Positions 23,682-31,498 of a stretch of DNA of 31,708 nt are shown here, piece by piece. The stretch comes from HGM04593 sp045588345 (GTDB lineage: Bacteria; Bacteroidota; Bacteroidia; Bacteroidales; Bacteroidaceae), in assembly GCA_045588345.1 (NCBI GenBank), contig JAZNDZ010000128.1:1-31708 (forward strand), given 5' to 3'. The stretch's first letter is position 1; each line of letters begins with the position of its first letter. A model generated the notes under the pieces. The model was not told where the DNA came from and made no database searches. It worked only from the letters and a program-made list of their open reading frames with translations. A program made the position numbers and the translations under genes.

Positions 23682-24737
23682 TCATTCTCTGTATATCTTG
23701 ATACTGCTATTCATTATACTGACTATGTATACGCCTTGGGGTAAAGAACCTATATGGATTGTTGTAATTCCTTGACTGTTCAAATCAGATGTGATTACAT
23801 TGATGCCATCTTCTGTATAAATGTGTATCTGTTCGCCTGAAGTATATCCTTGTATGCACAAATGTTCTCCATCGAATCTTATCCTTTGGATGTCTGTATT
23901 GCTGCTTTCAACATTGCTTGTTTCTGCCTCTTCAAATGTAATGCTTTCAATCTCCACGTATGTGTATTCTATTGAGGTATTGCCATGGGTTGCCGATACG
24001 ATGCCTTTGGCTATCGTAACAGTAGGTTCATCGGTGAACGACAACTTTAACGGGTCTGCATTGTATGGCTTGATTACAATCGTTTTTTCCGAAACTGCTT
24101 CTTCCGGTTCTTCTGGTTCTTTAGCCGTTACTGTGATATTGCATGTTGAATATACATTGTTCACTTGCTTTGAACGGCATGTGATTACTGCTTCTCCGGC
24201 TGATACCGCTGTTACATTGCCGTATGTGTCAACGGAGGCAATGCTTGCGTTGCTGGTAGTCCAACTTACGCTCTTGTCGGTTGCGTTTGTGGGGTAGCAA
24301 GTTGCATAGATGTGCAGATTTTCGCCCTCAACCAGTGTTGTCGATGTTGGGTTCAGGTTTATTCTTGTTACATATACGATATTGGATTTTACAGTAACGT
24401 CCCAATAGAAATCCATTGTTCGGTAGAAACCATCAATGATATAACTGCATCTGTAATACACTTTTGCCGATGTGTTAGCACTGTTTCCTTTGATTATTAC
24501 TTTATCCCGTGTTTGTGATGTGATGCTGATTGAATTGTCCGAGGTTGACCATTCGTGTACTATTGATGTTGACTTGTTGAGCGTGTTGCGGTAAGTCAGC
24601 GGGAGGGTAATAGTGGTTGTTGACCCTACAGTCACTGTTGCATTATCCACTTTGGCCTGAGCAATTGCATTCTGGGCTGTTGCAATGAGCAACATAATCA
24701 TCAATGCTTTCATTGAATTGCAGAAATTGTTTTTCAT
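23682..24737 (-). CDS. Secreted protein with a BIG2 Ig-like domain and T9SS-like C-terminal tail
   Basis: A 351-residue protein with an N-terminal signal peptide (core ALMIMLLIATAQNAIAQ; codon 9 is an alternative start). An undefined beta-rich region (about 28-120) is followed by a bacterial Ig-like group 2 domain (about 121-206, LNPTSTTLVEGENLHIYATC to ITVTA) with the usual WTTSNASIASVDTYGNVTAV core. A linker with TYVEIESITFEE follows. The last 75 residues end in LPQGVYIVSIMNSSIKIYRE, resembling the type IX secretion sorting domain. It is likely exported to the surface or released; its role is unknown. It stands alone, downstream of the mechanosensitive channel gene. Confidence 0.72.
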   Translation of the reverse strand: MKNNFCNSMKALMIMLLIATAQNAIAQAKVDNATVTVGSTTTITLPLTYRNTLNKSTSIVHEWSTSDNSISITSQTRDKVIIKGNSANTSAKVYYRCSYIIDGFYRTMDFYWDVTVKSNIVYVTRINLNPTSTTLVEGENLHIYATCYPTNATDKSVSWTTSNASIASVDTYGNVTAVSAGEAVITCRSKQVNNVYSTCNITVTAKEPEEPEEAVSEKTIVIKPYNADPLKLSFTDEPTVTIAKGIVSATHGNTSIEYTYVEIESITFEEAETSNVESSNTDIQRIRFDGEHLCIQGYTSGEQIHIYTEDGINVITSDLNSQGITTIHIGSLPQGVYIVSIMNSSIKIYRE

Positions 24738-24859
24738 GGCAATATTCCATTTATATCTATAAAATCATGACTATTATGCAATATTATTTATTTTTTTTAT
24801 TTGTTGCACACTTTTTTCTCTGTTTTTTATCAATGCCGGCAAATTGATTCACTTTGATT

Positions 24860-26188
24860 TCACTTCAATGTCTTGTATGGCAGGCCCTCGATGCGCTCCA
24901 GTGGGTATTGTCCTTCGAGCAATCCGCTGATGACAGTGTCGCGGGCACCGGCGCTCTGGAACGGATACAGTTCGAACAATGGCATAACCGATGCAAAATG
25001 CTCCATAATTTCAGCTTGTATGCTTTCGTAGTTGCTCCAGTCGGTATCGGTAGTGAAGCAGTAGAACTGTATGGGCAGTCCGCTCTCTTTAGGTTCAAGT
25101 GTACGCACCATTATGAGCATGTCCTTTCTTATAAGCGGGTGCTGCCTAAGGTAAATGTCGGCATAGGCACGGAACAGTCCTGCATTAGTGTCGACAGTTC
25201 CGTTTGCAAGTCCAGCCGGGTTGGCAGTGTTGCTTGTCTCTCCTTTGAGTTTTTGTGCCGTTTTGCTGTCAATATATGATGCAAACTCCTTGTTCAGCCT
25301 TCTGACCCTGCCGAGCATGTATTCGTTGCAAGGTTTTATGCTGTCGAGTTTTATGCTGTATCCGCGCGATATGCGCCGTCCGCCGCTCTCGCTCATGCCT
25401 CTCCAGTTGAGGAAACTCTCGTTTATGAGTGAGTATGGAGGTACAGTGGCTATAGTGTTGTCCCAGTTGCGTACCTTTACTATGGTGAGCGAAATGTCAA
25501 TGACATTGCCGTTGATACTTGTTCCGGGCACTTCTATCCAGTCTCCTAAGCGTACCATGTCATTCTCAAGCAGCAGGAACCCTCCCACAAAGCCCATAAT
25601 GCTGTCCTTGCTTATGAGCATCAGCACTGCGGCAAATGCACCCAGTCCTCCAATGAGGTATACCGGGGATTTGTTTGTGAGAATAGATATTGTGATTATG
25701 GCAGCAATGAGGTAAACAATGATTTTGCTTATCTGTATGAACCCCTTTATCGGTCTGTCGTGGTATTTACTGTTCGTAAATGCCGATTCGCCTATCGTTG
25801 TCAGCAACGTGTCTACGGCAATTACAATTGCAACTGTAAAATATATCCATACGGCACGTTCTATGTATATGTAGAATGTGCTTCTGTTGTCAAATATCAA
25901 GGGAAGCATGCTGCTGAGTATGACGGATGGCAAAATGTAGGCTTGCTTGCGTAGCCTTCCTTTGCAGGCAAGATGCTCAAGAAAGTGGTAATGCTTGCGT
26001 TTGAGTATGCGCTTCGAGAGGTATTGCAGAATACGGTAGACTATTTCAGCTAAGAGGTAAGAGCCCGAAAGTACAAGCAGAAAGAGCAAGAGTGTGTCTA
26101 TTCTGCCGGCCATTGATTCTGAAACTCCGGCTTTAGAGAGTATCCATTCGATTTTGTCGGAAAGAAAATCGGCAACTTCCTGTTTCAT
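24860..26188 (-). CDS. ybdG: Mechanosensitive ion channel, MscS superfamily, YbdG type
   Basis: A 442-residue inner-membrane channel that opens on hypo-osmotic shock. Predicted helices lie at about 30-51, 80-100, 108-130 and 148-170. They are followed by the pore-lining helix (174-205, with YLIGGLGAFAAVLMLISKD) and the MscS beta domain (GDWIEVPGTSINGNVIDIS, then VKVRNWDNTIATVP). The C-terminal part contains GTVDTNAGLFRAYADIYLR and RKDMLIMVRTLEPKESGLP, matching the E. coli YbdG/MscM type in order and length (about 415 residues there). It is monocistronic or leads the Ig-like gene. No clear promoter match was found upstream. Confidence 0.9.
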   Translation of the reverse strand: MKQEVADFLSDKIEWILSKAGVSESMAGRIDTLLLFLLVLSGSYLLAEIVYRILQYLSKRILKRKHYHFLEHLACKGRLRKQAYILPSVILSSMLPLIFDNRSTFYIYIERAVWIYFTVAIVIAVDTLLTTIGESAFTNSKYHDRPIKGFIQISKIIVYLIAAIITISILTNKSPVYLIGGLGAFAAVLMLISKDSIMGFVGGFLLLENDMVRLGDWIEVPGTSINGNVIDISLTIVKVRNWDNTIATVPPYSLINESFLNWRGMSESGGRRISRGYSIKLDSIKPCNEYMLGRVRRLNKEFASYIDSKTAQKLKGETSNTANPAGLANGTVDTNAGLFRAYADIYLRQHPLIRKDMLIMVRTLEPKESGLPIQFYCFTTDTDWSNYESIQAEIMEHFASVMPLFELYPFQSAGARDTVISGLLEGQYPLERIEGLPYKTLK

Positions 26189-26227
26189 CTTTTTTATCTT
26201 ATAACAAACAGGAATGCTTGTTTTCTT

Positions 26228-26258
26228 TTTGTGGAATAATCAAATTTGATTACATTAG
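26228..26258 (+). promoter_or_regulatory. Candidate promoter of the hotdog thioesterase gene
   Basis: TTTG at 26228-26231 and TACATTAG at 26251-26258 are 19 nt apart; the -7 element has one mismatch to TAnnTTTG. It lies 18 nt before the start codon. Confidence 0.4.
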
Positions 26259-26276
26259 CAGAAAATATATAAGAAT

Positions 26277-26651
26277 ATGCTTAAAGAAGGATTGACACAT
26301 ACAAGCAAGGTGGCTGTTACGTTGGACAACTGCGCATCTGCTGTGGGTTCGGGCGGGCTCGATGTTTTTGCAACACCGTCAATGGTTGCGCTTATGGAGA
26401 ATGCAGCGATGAATGCAGTTGCTCCTTATCTTCCCGAGGGTTCAACGACTGTAGGTGCAGAGATAAATACAACGCACATAAAGCCGTCGGCTTTGGGTGC
26501 TGTAATTGAGGCAACAGCAACGCTTGCGGCTGTAGAGGGCCGCAAACTGCTCTTCGATGTAGAGGCACGTGATGCTGCAGGAACAATAGGCAAGGGAACA
26601 CATGTACGTTTTATTGTGGACATCGAGCGCTTTTTGGCTAAACTGGAGTAA
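26277..26651 (+). CDS. Hotdog-fold thioesterase, FlK-like
   Basis: A 124-residue single-domain hotdog protein. The early block VGSGGLDVFATPSMVALMENAA and the later TTVGAEINTTHIKPSALG match the thioesterase family that includes fluoroacetyl-CoA thioesterase, with the helix carrying Glu before NAA and the conserved His in NTTHIKP. The protein is cytosolic and would hydrolyse a short acyl-CoA; Bacteroidota commonly carry it as a lone gene of unknown substrate. It has its own promoter and a perfect palindromic terminator, so it is monocistronic. Confidence 0.85.
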   Translation: MLKEGLTHTSKVAVTLDNCASAVGSGGLDVFATPSMVALMENAAMNAVAPYLPEGSTTVGAEINTTHIKPSALGAVIEATATLAAVEGRKLLFDVEARDAAGTIGKGTHVRFIVDIERFLAKLE

Positions 26652-26692
26652 GTGCTTTTACAATGAAACTGCAATTGATGAAATCTCTGTCA

Positions 26693-26732
26693 CACAAAAA
26701 AATCTCACAGCCGGCTGTGAGATTTTTTTGTG
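26693..26732. terminator. Perfect bidirectional terminator palindrome
   Basis: A 40-bp perfect palindrome with no unpaired loop base in the DNA: arms 26693-26712 and 26713-26732, with core TCACAGCCGGCTGTGA and A/T runs on both sides. It ends the thioesterase transcript and could also act from the minus strand. Confidence 0.85.
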
Positions 26733-26897
26733 TTTTTTAACATAATGCTGCAAAACAAACTTTGTGTGATTAATGTTTAAATATTGCAAGTCACCCGCAG
26801 CGAGGTCTACGTTTCCTTTTCAGACCGGACACGTTGCGAAACGGCGGGCGATGATAGCATAGTAGTTTTGTCGTGTTTTATTTTGTGTTTGTGTTTA

Positions 26898-26936
26898 GGT
26901 TGCCCTCTGATGCGAATCACGGGGCAACCGCTTTTT
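26898..26936 (+). terminator. Hairpin with T-run between thioesterase and ispE
   Basis: GGTTGCCC (26898-26905) pairs with GGGCAACC (26922-26929), followed on the plus strand by CGCTTTTT. On the minus strand it comes right after the ispE stop but has no T-run there. The plus-strand orientation suggests a terminator for an unannotated plus-strand transcript. Confidence 0.5.
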
Positions 26937-27765
26937 ACATCCTCTTGCTCCAGCAGAACATGCCGGGGAAATGTGCTTTGAGTTCATCGGCAGTGACTTC
27001 TTTGTCGAAAATTCCGAAGAATGCAGAACCGCTGCCCGACATCGATGCATAGATTGCCCCCAATGAGTATAGTTTCTCTTTTATCTTTTCCATTTTAGGG
27101 TGTGCTGCAAATACACTTTTCTCAAAGTCGTTCTTCATGCGGCCTTTCCACTCCCCAATGGACATGGCGGCAATTGTAGTGAGCGGCGTTTCGGGTAGGG
27201 CCGGGCGCACAAGCGAATAGGCTTCTTTGGTAGAAATGTGAATATCGGGTTTTACCAATGCCAGTGTGTATCCGCTGATGTTGCATGTGGCGGGAGTGAG
27301 TATGTTGCCGATGCCTGTCGCGTACGCAGGCGTGTTCCTTATAAAGAAGGCACAATCGGCACCAATCTGTGCTGCATATTCCTCAAGCCTTTCGTTGCTG
27401 AGTCCAAGTTCGGCAATGTCGTTGAGCATCTTTAGTGCAAACGCAGCATCGGCACTGCCACCGCCAAGTCCGGCACCGGTGGGTATGTTCTTGTACAGTG
27501 CCATTGAAACCTTTGGCATCTTGTGGCTGGCTGCAAGAATCTTGTATGCTTTCACCACCAAATTGTCATTGTTGTCACCCTCGAACACAGCATTGTGCAT
27601 AGTAAATGAGTAGTCAGGGGCATCATTGTCATCAACAGTGTTTATCTCAAGCACATCCTCAAGCGGAATAGGGTAGAATACGGTCTCAAGGTTGTGATAA
27701 CCGTCGGGGCGTTTTGAAACAACATCAAGCCCAAGGTTTATTTTTGCATTAGGGAATGTTACCAT
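26935..27765 (-). CDS. ispE: 4-diphosphocytidyl-2-C-methyl-D-erythritol kinase
   Basis: A 276-residue GHMP-family kinase of the MEP isoprenoid pathway; it phosphorylates CDP-methylerythritol at the 2-hydroxyl. Visible are PNAKINLGL with catalytic Lys8, the ATP loop PTGAGLGGGSADAA (95-108), catalytic Asp137 in GADCAFFI and the C-terminal SGSGSAFFGIF. I chose the ATG at 27765, directly before TFPNAKINLGL where family members begin. The in-frame extension upstream would overlap the promoter region of dnaB. It is divergently transcribed from dnaB. The product supplies precursors for menaquinone and undecaprenyl chains. Confidence 0.95.
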   Translation of the reverse strand: MVTFPNAKINLGLDVVSKRPDGYHNLETVFYPIPLEDVLEINTVDDNDAPDYSFTMHNAVFEGDNNDNLVVKAYKILAASHKMPKVSMALYKNIPTGAGLGGGSADAAFALKMLNDIAELGLSNERLEEYAAQIGADCAFFIRNTPAYATGIGNILTPATCNISGYTLALVKPDIHISTKEAYSLVRPALPETPLTTIAAMSIGEWKGRMKNDFEKSVFAAHPKMEKIKEKLYSLGAIYASMSGSGSAFFGIFDKEVTADELKAHFPGMFCWSKRM

Positions 27766-27866
27766 ATCAGGAATATGTTTTTTTTGTGGTTTCTGCAAAA
27801 ATAATACAATCCTTTTATATCCCGTTGATAACTTGCCTTTTTTTGTTGATAAAGAGACGGTGCCTT

Positions 27867-27900
27867 TTTGCATCTGTTTGGAGCGGTGTGTGTATCTTCG
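27867..27900 (+). promoter_or_regulatory. Promoter for dnaB
   Basis: TTTG at 27867-27870 and TATCTTCG at 27893-27900 are 22 nt apart. TATCTTCG is a common variant of the -7 element, and the start codon at 27918 follows closely. Confidence 0.5.
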
Positions 27901-27917
27901 CAGTCGAAATTAATATT

Positions 27918-29492
27918 ATGGAAGATACAAATACACCAAAGAGAAGGGCACCACGTCGTCAGGCTGCCGATAATACACCTAAACTGAGTGAATATGGACA
28001 TGTTCAGCCACAGGCTCTTGAACTTGAAGAGGCTGTGCTTGGTGCGCTTATGATTGACAGTGATGCTATGGGGCGTCTTGGGGGAATGCTGAAACCAGAA
28101 TCGTTCTACGACAAACGCAACCAGTTGCTTTTCGATGCCATTCAGCAAATGGACCTCAGCGACCGTCCTATCGATATCCTTACAGTTACAGAATTCCTGC
28201 GCAGCAAAGGTACGCTCGATGAGGTGGGCGGTCCTGTGTACATAGCACAACTGACAAGCAAGATAGTATCTTCGGTAAACATTGAATACCATGCTAATAT
28301 CATTGCACAAAAGAAACTTGCGCGTGACCTTATAAAATTCACCAGCAAGACACAGGTGCAGGCATTCGATGAGACACAGGATATTGAGGTGCTGATGCAA
28401 CAGGCCGAATCGGAACTCTTTGAGATTTCGAGCCACAATATGAAGAAGGATTTTACCCAAATTAACCCGATAATCAGTGAGGCTTACAAGCAGATTCAGA
28501 CAGCGTCAAAAAATACAAGCGGTATCAGCGGTCTCAGCACGGGTTATCATCGCCTGGACAAAGTGCTGTCGGGTTGGCAACCGACTGACCTGATTATTCT
28601 TGCAGCACGTCCGGCGATGGGTAAAACAGCCTTCGCCCTTTCGCTCATACGTAATATGGCTGTTGACCAAGGTATACCGGTTGGAATGTTCTCGCTTGAG
28701 ATGGGTAACGTGCAGTTGGTGCAGCGTCTCATTTGCAATGTGTGCCAGATTCCGGGTGACAAAATCCGTAGCGGTCAGCTCGAACGTTATGAATGGGGAC
28801 AGCTCGACAGCAAGATTGTACAACTTGAGAATGCTCCTCTTTATATTGACGATACTCCGCAACTTTCGGTTTTTGAGTTACGTTCAAAGGCGCGACGCAT
28901 GGTGCGTGAGCATGGTGTGAAGATGATTTTCATTGACTACCTGCAACTGATGACTGCCAACACAGGCAAGGGTAACAGGCAGGAGGAAATCAGTACAATT
29001 TCACGCGCACTCAAAGGTCTTGCCAAGGAGTTGAATATTCCGGTGATGGCGCTCAGCCAGTTGAACCGTAATGTAGAAGGGCGTGAAGGTATAGAGGGCA
29101 AACGTCCGCAGTTGAGCGACCTCCGTGAGTCGGGAGCCATTGAGCAGGATGCCGATATTGTTATGTTCGTGAACCGTCCCGAGTACTTCCATATATATAA
29201 GGACGGCGATTTTGACTGGCGTGGCAAGGCTGAAATCATTATTGCTAAGCACCGTAATGGCGGCTTGGATAATGTGCCGCTTATATTCCGTAAGGAGTAT
29301 GCTCGTTTCATGAATCTTGATGATGAGTCTTTGGCACCGCCTCCGGGTGATATGCCTGTGATGCGCGGCTCAAAAATGAATGCATCAATCCCTTCTGAAC
29401 CAGAGTATATACCTGATATTCCTGCATACATACAGGCTGAGCAGATGCCGCCGGAACTGGCTGCCGGCTCAAATGAACCGTTGCCGTTCTGA
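27918..29492 (+). CDS. dnaB: Replicative DNA helicase
   Basis: A 524-residue hexameric helicase of the replication fork. After a basic Bacteroidota-type N-terminal tail (about 1-30) come the N-terminal collar domain (VQPQALELEEAVLGALMID), a linker, and the RecA-like domain with Walker A AARPAMGKTA (about 229-238), Walker B MIFIDYLQL, and the conserved segments SQLNRNVE, SDLRESGAIEQDADIV and KHRNGG. I took the ATG at 27918, because it follows the TATCTTCG promoter and gives the normal length; the longer in-frame extension would run back through the promoter and ispE start. There is no sign of an intein, which some dnaB genes carry. Confidence 0.96.
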   Translation: MEDTNTPKRRAPRRQAADNTPKLSEYGHVQPQALELEEAVLGALMIDSDAMGRLGGMLKPESFYDKRNQLLFDAIQQMDLSDRPIDILTVTEFLRSKGTLDEVGGPVYIAQLTSKIVSSVNIEYHANIIAQKKLARDLIKFTSKTQVQAFDETQDIEVLMQQAESELFEISSHNMKKDFTQINPIISEAYKQIQTASKNTSGISGLSTGYHRLDKVLSGWQPTDLIILAARPAMGKTAFALSLIRNMAVDQGIPVGMFSLEMGNVQLVQRLICNVCQIPGDKIRSGQLERYEWGQLDSKIVQLENAPLYIDDTPQLSVFELRSKARRMVREHGVKMIFIDYLQLMTANTGKGNRQEEISTISRALKGLAKELNIPVMALSQLNRNVEGREGIEGKRPQLSDLRESGAIEQDADIVMFVNRPEYFHIYKDGDFDWRGKAEIIIAKHRNGGLDNVPLIFRKEYARFMNLDDESLAPPPGDMPVMRGSKMNASIPSEPEYIPDIPAYIQAEQMPPELAAGSNEPLPF

Positions 29493-29532
29493 TGATTTGC
29501 TGTTTGCCGAATTCAATTGATTTCTTTGATGA

Positions 29533-29584
29533 CATAACGATAATAAAGGCTCACCTTTTCGGGTGAGCCTTTATTATCGTTATG
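29533..29584. terminator. Bidirectional terminator between dnaB and trpS
   Basis: A perfect 23-bp stem (29533-29555 with 29562-29584) with a 6-nt loop and the core GGCTCACC/GGTGAGCC. A/T-rich outer arms supply T-runs in both directions. It serves the convergent genes dnaB and trpS. Confidence 0.9.
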
Positions 29585-29593
29585 CAGGTGTTT

Positions 29594-30685
29594 TTATTTT
29601 CCGGCTGCAAATTTCTTTGCCTGCTCTTCAATAAGTTCCTTATCTTCGAAGTAGTTGATTTTCATCGCACGGCGAACATCGGAAAGTGTATCGGCAGCAA
29701 CAGCACGGGCTGTCTCGCAGCCCTGCTGTAAGAGGGCGTAGACTTCGTGAATCCTCTGCTCCCACTCCTTACGACGTGCACGTATGGGGGCAAGTTCCTC
29801 CTCGAGTATGGCAATGAGGAATCTCTTTACTTTAACGTCACCAAGCCCGCCACGCATGTAGTGTGCCTTCAGTTCGTCAAGGTTAGGGTAGTCGGGCAGA
29901 TATTTCTCGAAATGCTCGGGGCGGCAGAATGCGTCAAGGTAGGTGAAAACAGTATTGCCCTCTACCTTTCCGGGGTCCTGAACGCGTATGTGGTCGGGGT
30001 CGGTGTACATTGACATCACATGCTGCTTGAGTTCCTCGGCAGTGTCCGATAGGTAGATGCAGTTGCCTAACGATTTGCTCATTTTAGCCTTGCCGTCTGT
30101 TCCCGGCAGACGCAGGCAGGCTGCGTTTGTGGGCAACAGAATCTCAGGTTCAACAAGCGTCTCGCCATATATTCCGTTAAAGCGGCGTGCAATCTCGCGG
30201 GCCTGCTCAATCATCGGCTGCTGGTCTTCGCCTGCCGGTACGGTTGTTGCGCGGAATGCAGTGATGTCCGATGCCTGGCTTATAGGGTAGGTGAAGAATC
30301 CTACAGGGATGCTTGTCTCAAAGTTGCGCATCTGTATCTCGGTCTTTACAGTCGGGTTACGCTGCAGACGCGATACAGTGACAAGATTCATATAATAGAA
30401 TGCAAGTTCGCAGAGTTCGGGAACCTGTGACTGTATAAATATTGTGCACTGTGACGGGTCAATGCCTACTGAGAGGTAGTCAAGTGCAACTTCAATGATG
30501 TTCTGACGAACCTTCTCGGGGTTATCGGCATTATCGGTGAGTGCCTGCGCATCGGCAATCATGATGAAAATCTTGTCATACACGCCGGAGTTCTGCAACT
30601 CGACACGGCGACGCAGTGAACCTACGTAGTGTCCAAGGTGCAAACGCCCGGTGGGGCGGTCGCCTGTAAGTATAATCTTGCTCAT
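29594..30685 (-). CDS. trpS: Tryptophanyl-tRNA synthetase
   Basis: A 363-residue class I aminoacyl-tRNA synthetase charging tRNA-Trp. The class I signatures are HLGH (16-19) in PTGRLHLGHYVGS and KMSKS (201-205). Other family blocks present are IMIADAQAL, AGEDQQPMIEQAREIARRF and the C-terminal RARRKEWEQRI. It is longer than the E. coli enzyme (334 residues) and closer to the variant common in Bacteroidota and some Firmicutes. It is a single gene; a TATCTTCG element lies 26 nt upstream. Confidence 0.96.
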   Translation of the reverse strand: MSKIILTGDRPTGRLHLGHYVGSLRRRVELQNSGVYDKIFIMIADAQALTDNADNPEKVRQNIIEVALDYLSVGIDPSQCTIFIQSQVPELCELAFYYMNLVTVSRLQRNPTVKTEIQMRNFETSIPVGFFTYPISQASDITAFRATTVPAGEDQQPMIEQAREIARRFNGIYGETLVEPEILLPTNAACLRLPGTDGKAKMSKSLGNCIYLSDTAEELKQHVMSMYTDPDHIRVQDPGKVEGNTVFTYLDAFCRPEHFEKYLPDYPNLDELKAHYMRGGLGDVKVKRFLIAILEEELAPIRARRKEWEQRIHEVYALLQQGCETARAVAADTLSDVRRAMKINYFEDKELIEEQAKKFAAGK

Positions 30686-30710
30686 ATATTCATGTTTTTG
30701 TTTTCAAGCG

Positions 30711-30718
30711 CGAAGATA
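30711..30718 (-). promoter_or_regulatory. Candidate -7 element for trpS
   Basis: The minus strand reads TATCTTCG, the same variant as at dnaB and the small lipoprotein gene, 26 nt before the trpS start. No TTTG is seen at the usual distance. Confidence 0.4.
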
Positions 30719-30820
30719 ATAATAAAAAAGCAAAAATACTTCTATCGTGTTTATTTTATGACCGGCTCAATGAAAAATCCTTTTGTGTAAATGTCTGTAT
30801 AATCGTGTAGTCAGGATATT

Positions 30821-30846
30821 TTCAAGATATTTATTCAAGATATTTA
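30821..30846. repeat. Two tandem 13-bp repeats in the trpS/lipoprotein gap
   Basis: TTCAAGATATTTA occurs twice in direct succession (30821-30833 and 30834-30846), and a degenerate third version (TTCAAGGATATTA) follows near 30868. The array lies 60-80 nt upstream of the lipoprotein promoter and could be a protein-binding array or plain AT-rich drift. Confidence 0.6.
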
Positions 30847-30903
30847 TTTTTTCAGTTTGCCAAATATTCAAGGATATTATGTTATAATTCACTTATTTGT
30901 TCG

Positions 30904-30911
30904 TATCTTCG
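30904..30911 (+). promoter_or_regulatory. Candidate -7 element for the repeat lipoprotein gene
   Basis: TATCTTCG lies 41 nt before the start codon; no clear -33 TTTG is present at the normal spacing. Confidence 0.4.
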
Positions 30912-30952
30912 CGGTAAGCAGTAAAGAAATACTAACCTAAATTTTTGTTATT

Positions 30953-31309
30953 ATGAAAAACAGTTCTTTATTCTTGCTCCTTTTAGCATTTGTTTTTGTG
31001 TGTTGTTCCGGTTCTGGTAAAAAGCCATCAAGTCTTGATGAACTCGAAAAGTCAGTTGAAGAGATTTATGATTCTGCAGAAGAGGCACTTGAGGGTGTGT
31101 CAGATATCTACGAAGAGGCTGCTGAAGATGTAATGGATAAAGCCTCAAGGAATGCCGAAAAAGCAATGGATAAGATGATGAGGAATGCCGAAGATGTAAT
31201 GGATAAAACCGAAGATGCAATTGAGAAAGCCTCAAAGAATGCCGAAGATGCAATGGATAAAATGATGAAGAATGCCGAAGATGCGATGGATGAGATGAGG
31301 AGAAATTAG
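30953..31309 (+). CDS. Small lipoprotein with 11-residue helical repeats
   Basis: A 118-residue protein with a lipoprotein signal (core LFLLLLAFVFV, lipidated Cys17 or Cys18), then a short linker. About 85 residues of charged amphipathic helix follow, built from NAEDAMDKMMK-like units. In the DNA the start AATGCCG recurs at 31151, 31184, 31238 and 31271; two of the intervals are exactly 33 bp and one is 54 bp. The 11-residue period suits a right-handed coiled coil or a helix lying along a surface, as in LEA-like or Lpp-like proteins. It is monocistronic with a strong terminator. I do not recognise a family, and the function is unknown. Confidence 0.75.
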   Translation: MKNSSLFLLLLAFVFVCCSGSGKKPSSLDELEKSVEEIYDSAEEALEGVSDIYEEAAEDVMDKASRNAEKAMDKMMRNAEDVMDKTEDAIEKASKNAEDAMDKMMKNAEDAMDEMRRN

Positions 31310-31360
31310 GAATTCTGATTAATGCGCACAGCAACTATTGAAACATTTTCTTCCATAAGG

Positions 31361-31386
31361 GGCTGCTAATTTAGCAGCCTCTTTTT
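31361..31386 (+). terminator. Terminator after the repeat lipoprotein gene
   Basis: GGCTGCT (31361-31367) pairs with AGCAGCC (31373-31379) around AATTT, followed by TCTTTTT. It lies 51 nt after the stop codon. Confidence 0.8.
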
Positions 31387-31416
31387 GGCTCAGTAGCAAA
31401 AAGGTATGGGTTAATA
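31387..31416 (+). repeat. IS-end-like motif, copy 3 (left end of a truncated IS)
   Basis: It begins GGCTCAGTAG, then CAAAAAGGTATGGGTTAA, matching 9014-9042 with few changes. A TATCTTTG element (31426-31433) and a transposase-like start codon (31439) follow, as expected for the left end of an IS. Confidence 0.55.
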
Positions 31417-31438
31417 AAAAGATATTATCTTTGTTGCT

Positions 31439-31498
31439 ATGGAAACAAAGATGTTAGAACAGTTAGCTCAACTAGTACTTCCCATGGCGGTTGTATAG
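31439..31498 (+). pseudogene. Truncated transposase start, ISAon1-like
   Basis: The frame reads METKMLEQLAQLVLP, which resembles the N-terminus of ISAon1-group transposases of Bacteroidota (from memory of the family). It then passes into unrelated sequence (MAVV) and stops at 31496. The break falls at 31484-31486, exactly where repeat copy B begins. Only about 15 of the transposase residues remain, so the element is dead. Confidence 0.5.

Noticed and set aside
27759..28460. Minus-strand open frame opposite the start of dnaB
   Set aside because: It overlaps conserved dnaB coding sequence and the ispE/dnaB promoter region and has no recognisable features.
31148..31300. 33-bp repeats considered as a CRISPR-like array
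   Set aside because: They are contiguous, in frame and encode an 11-residue helical unit without unique spacers.
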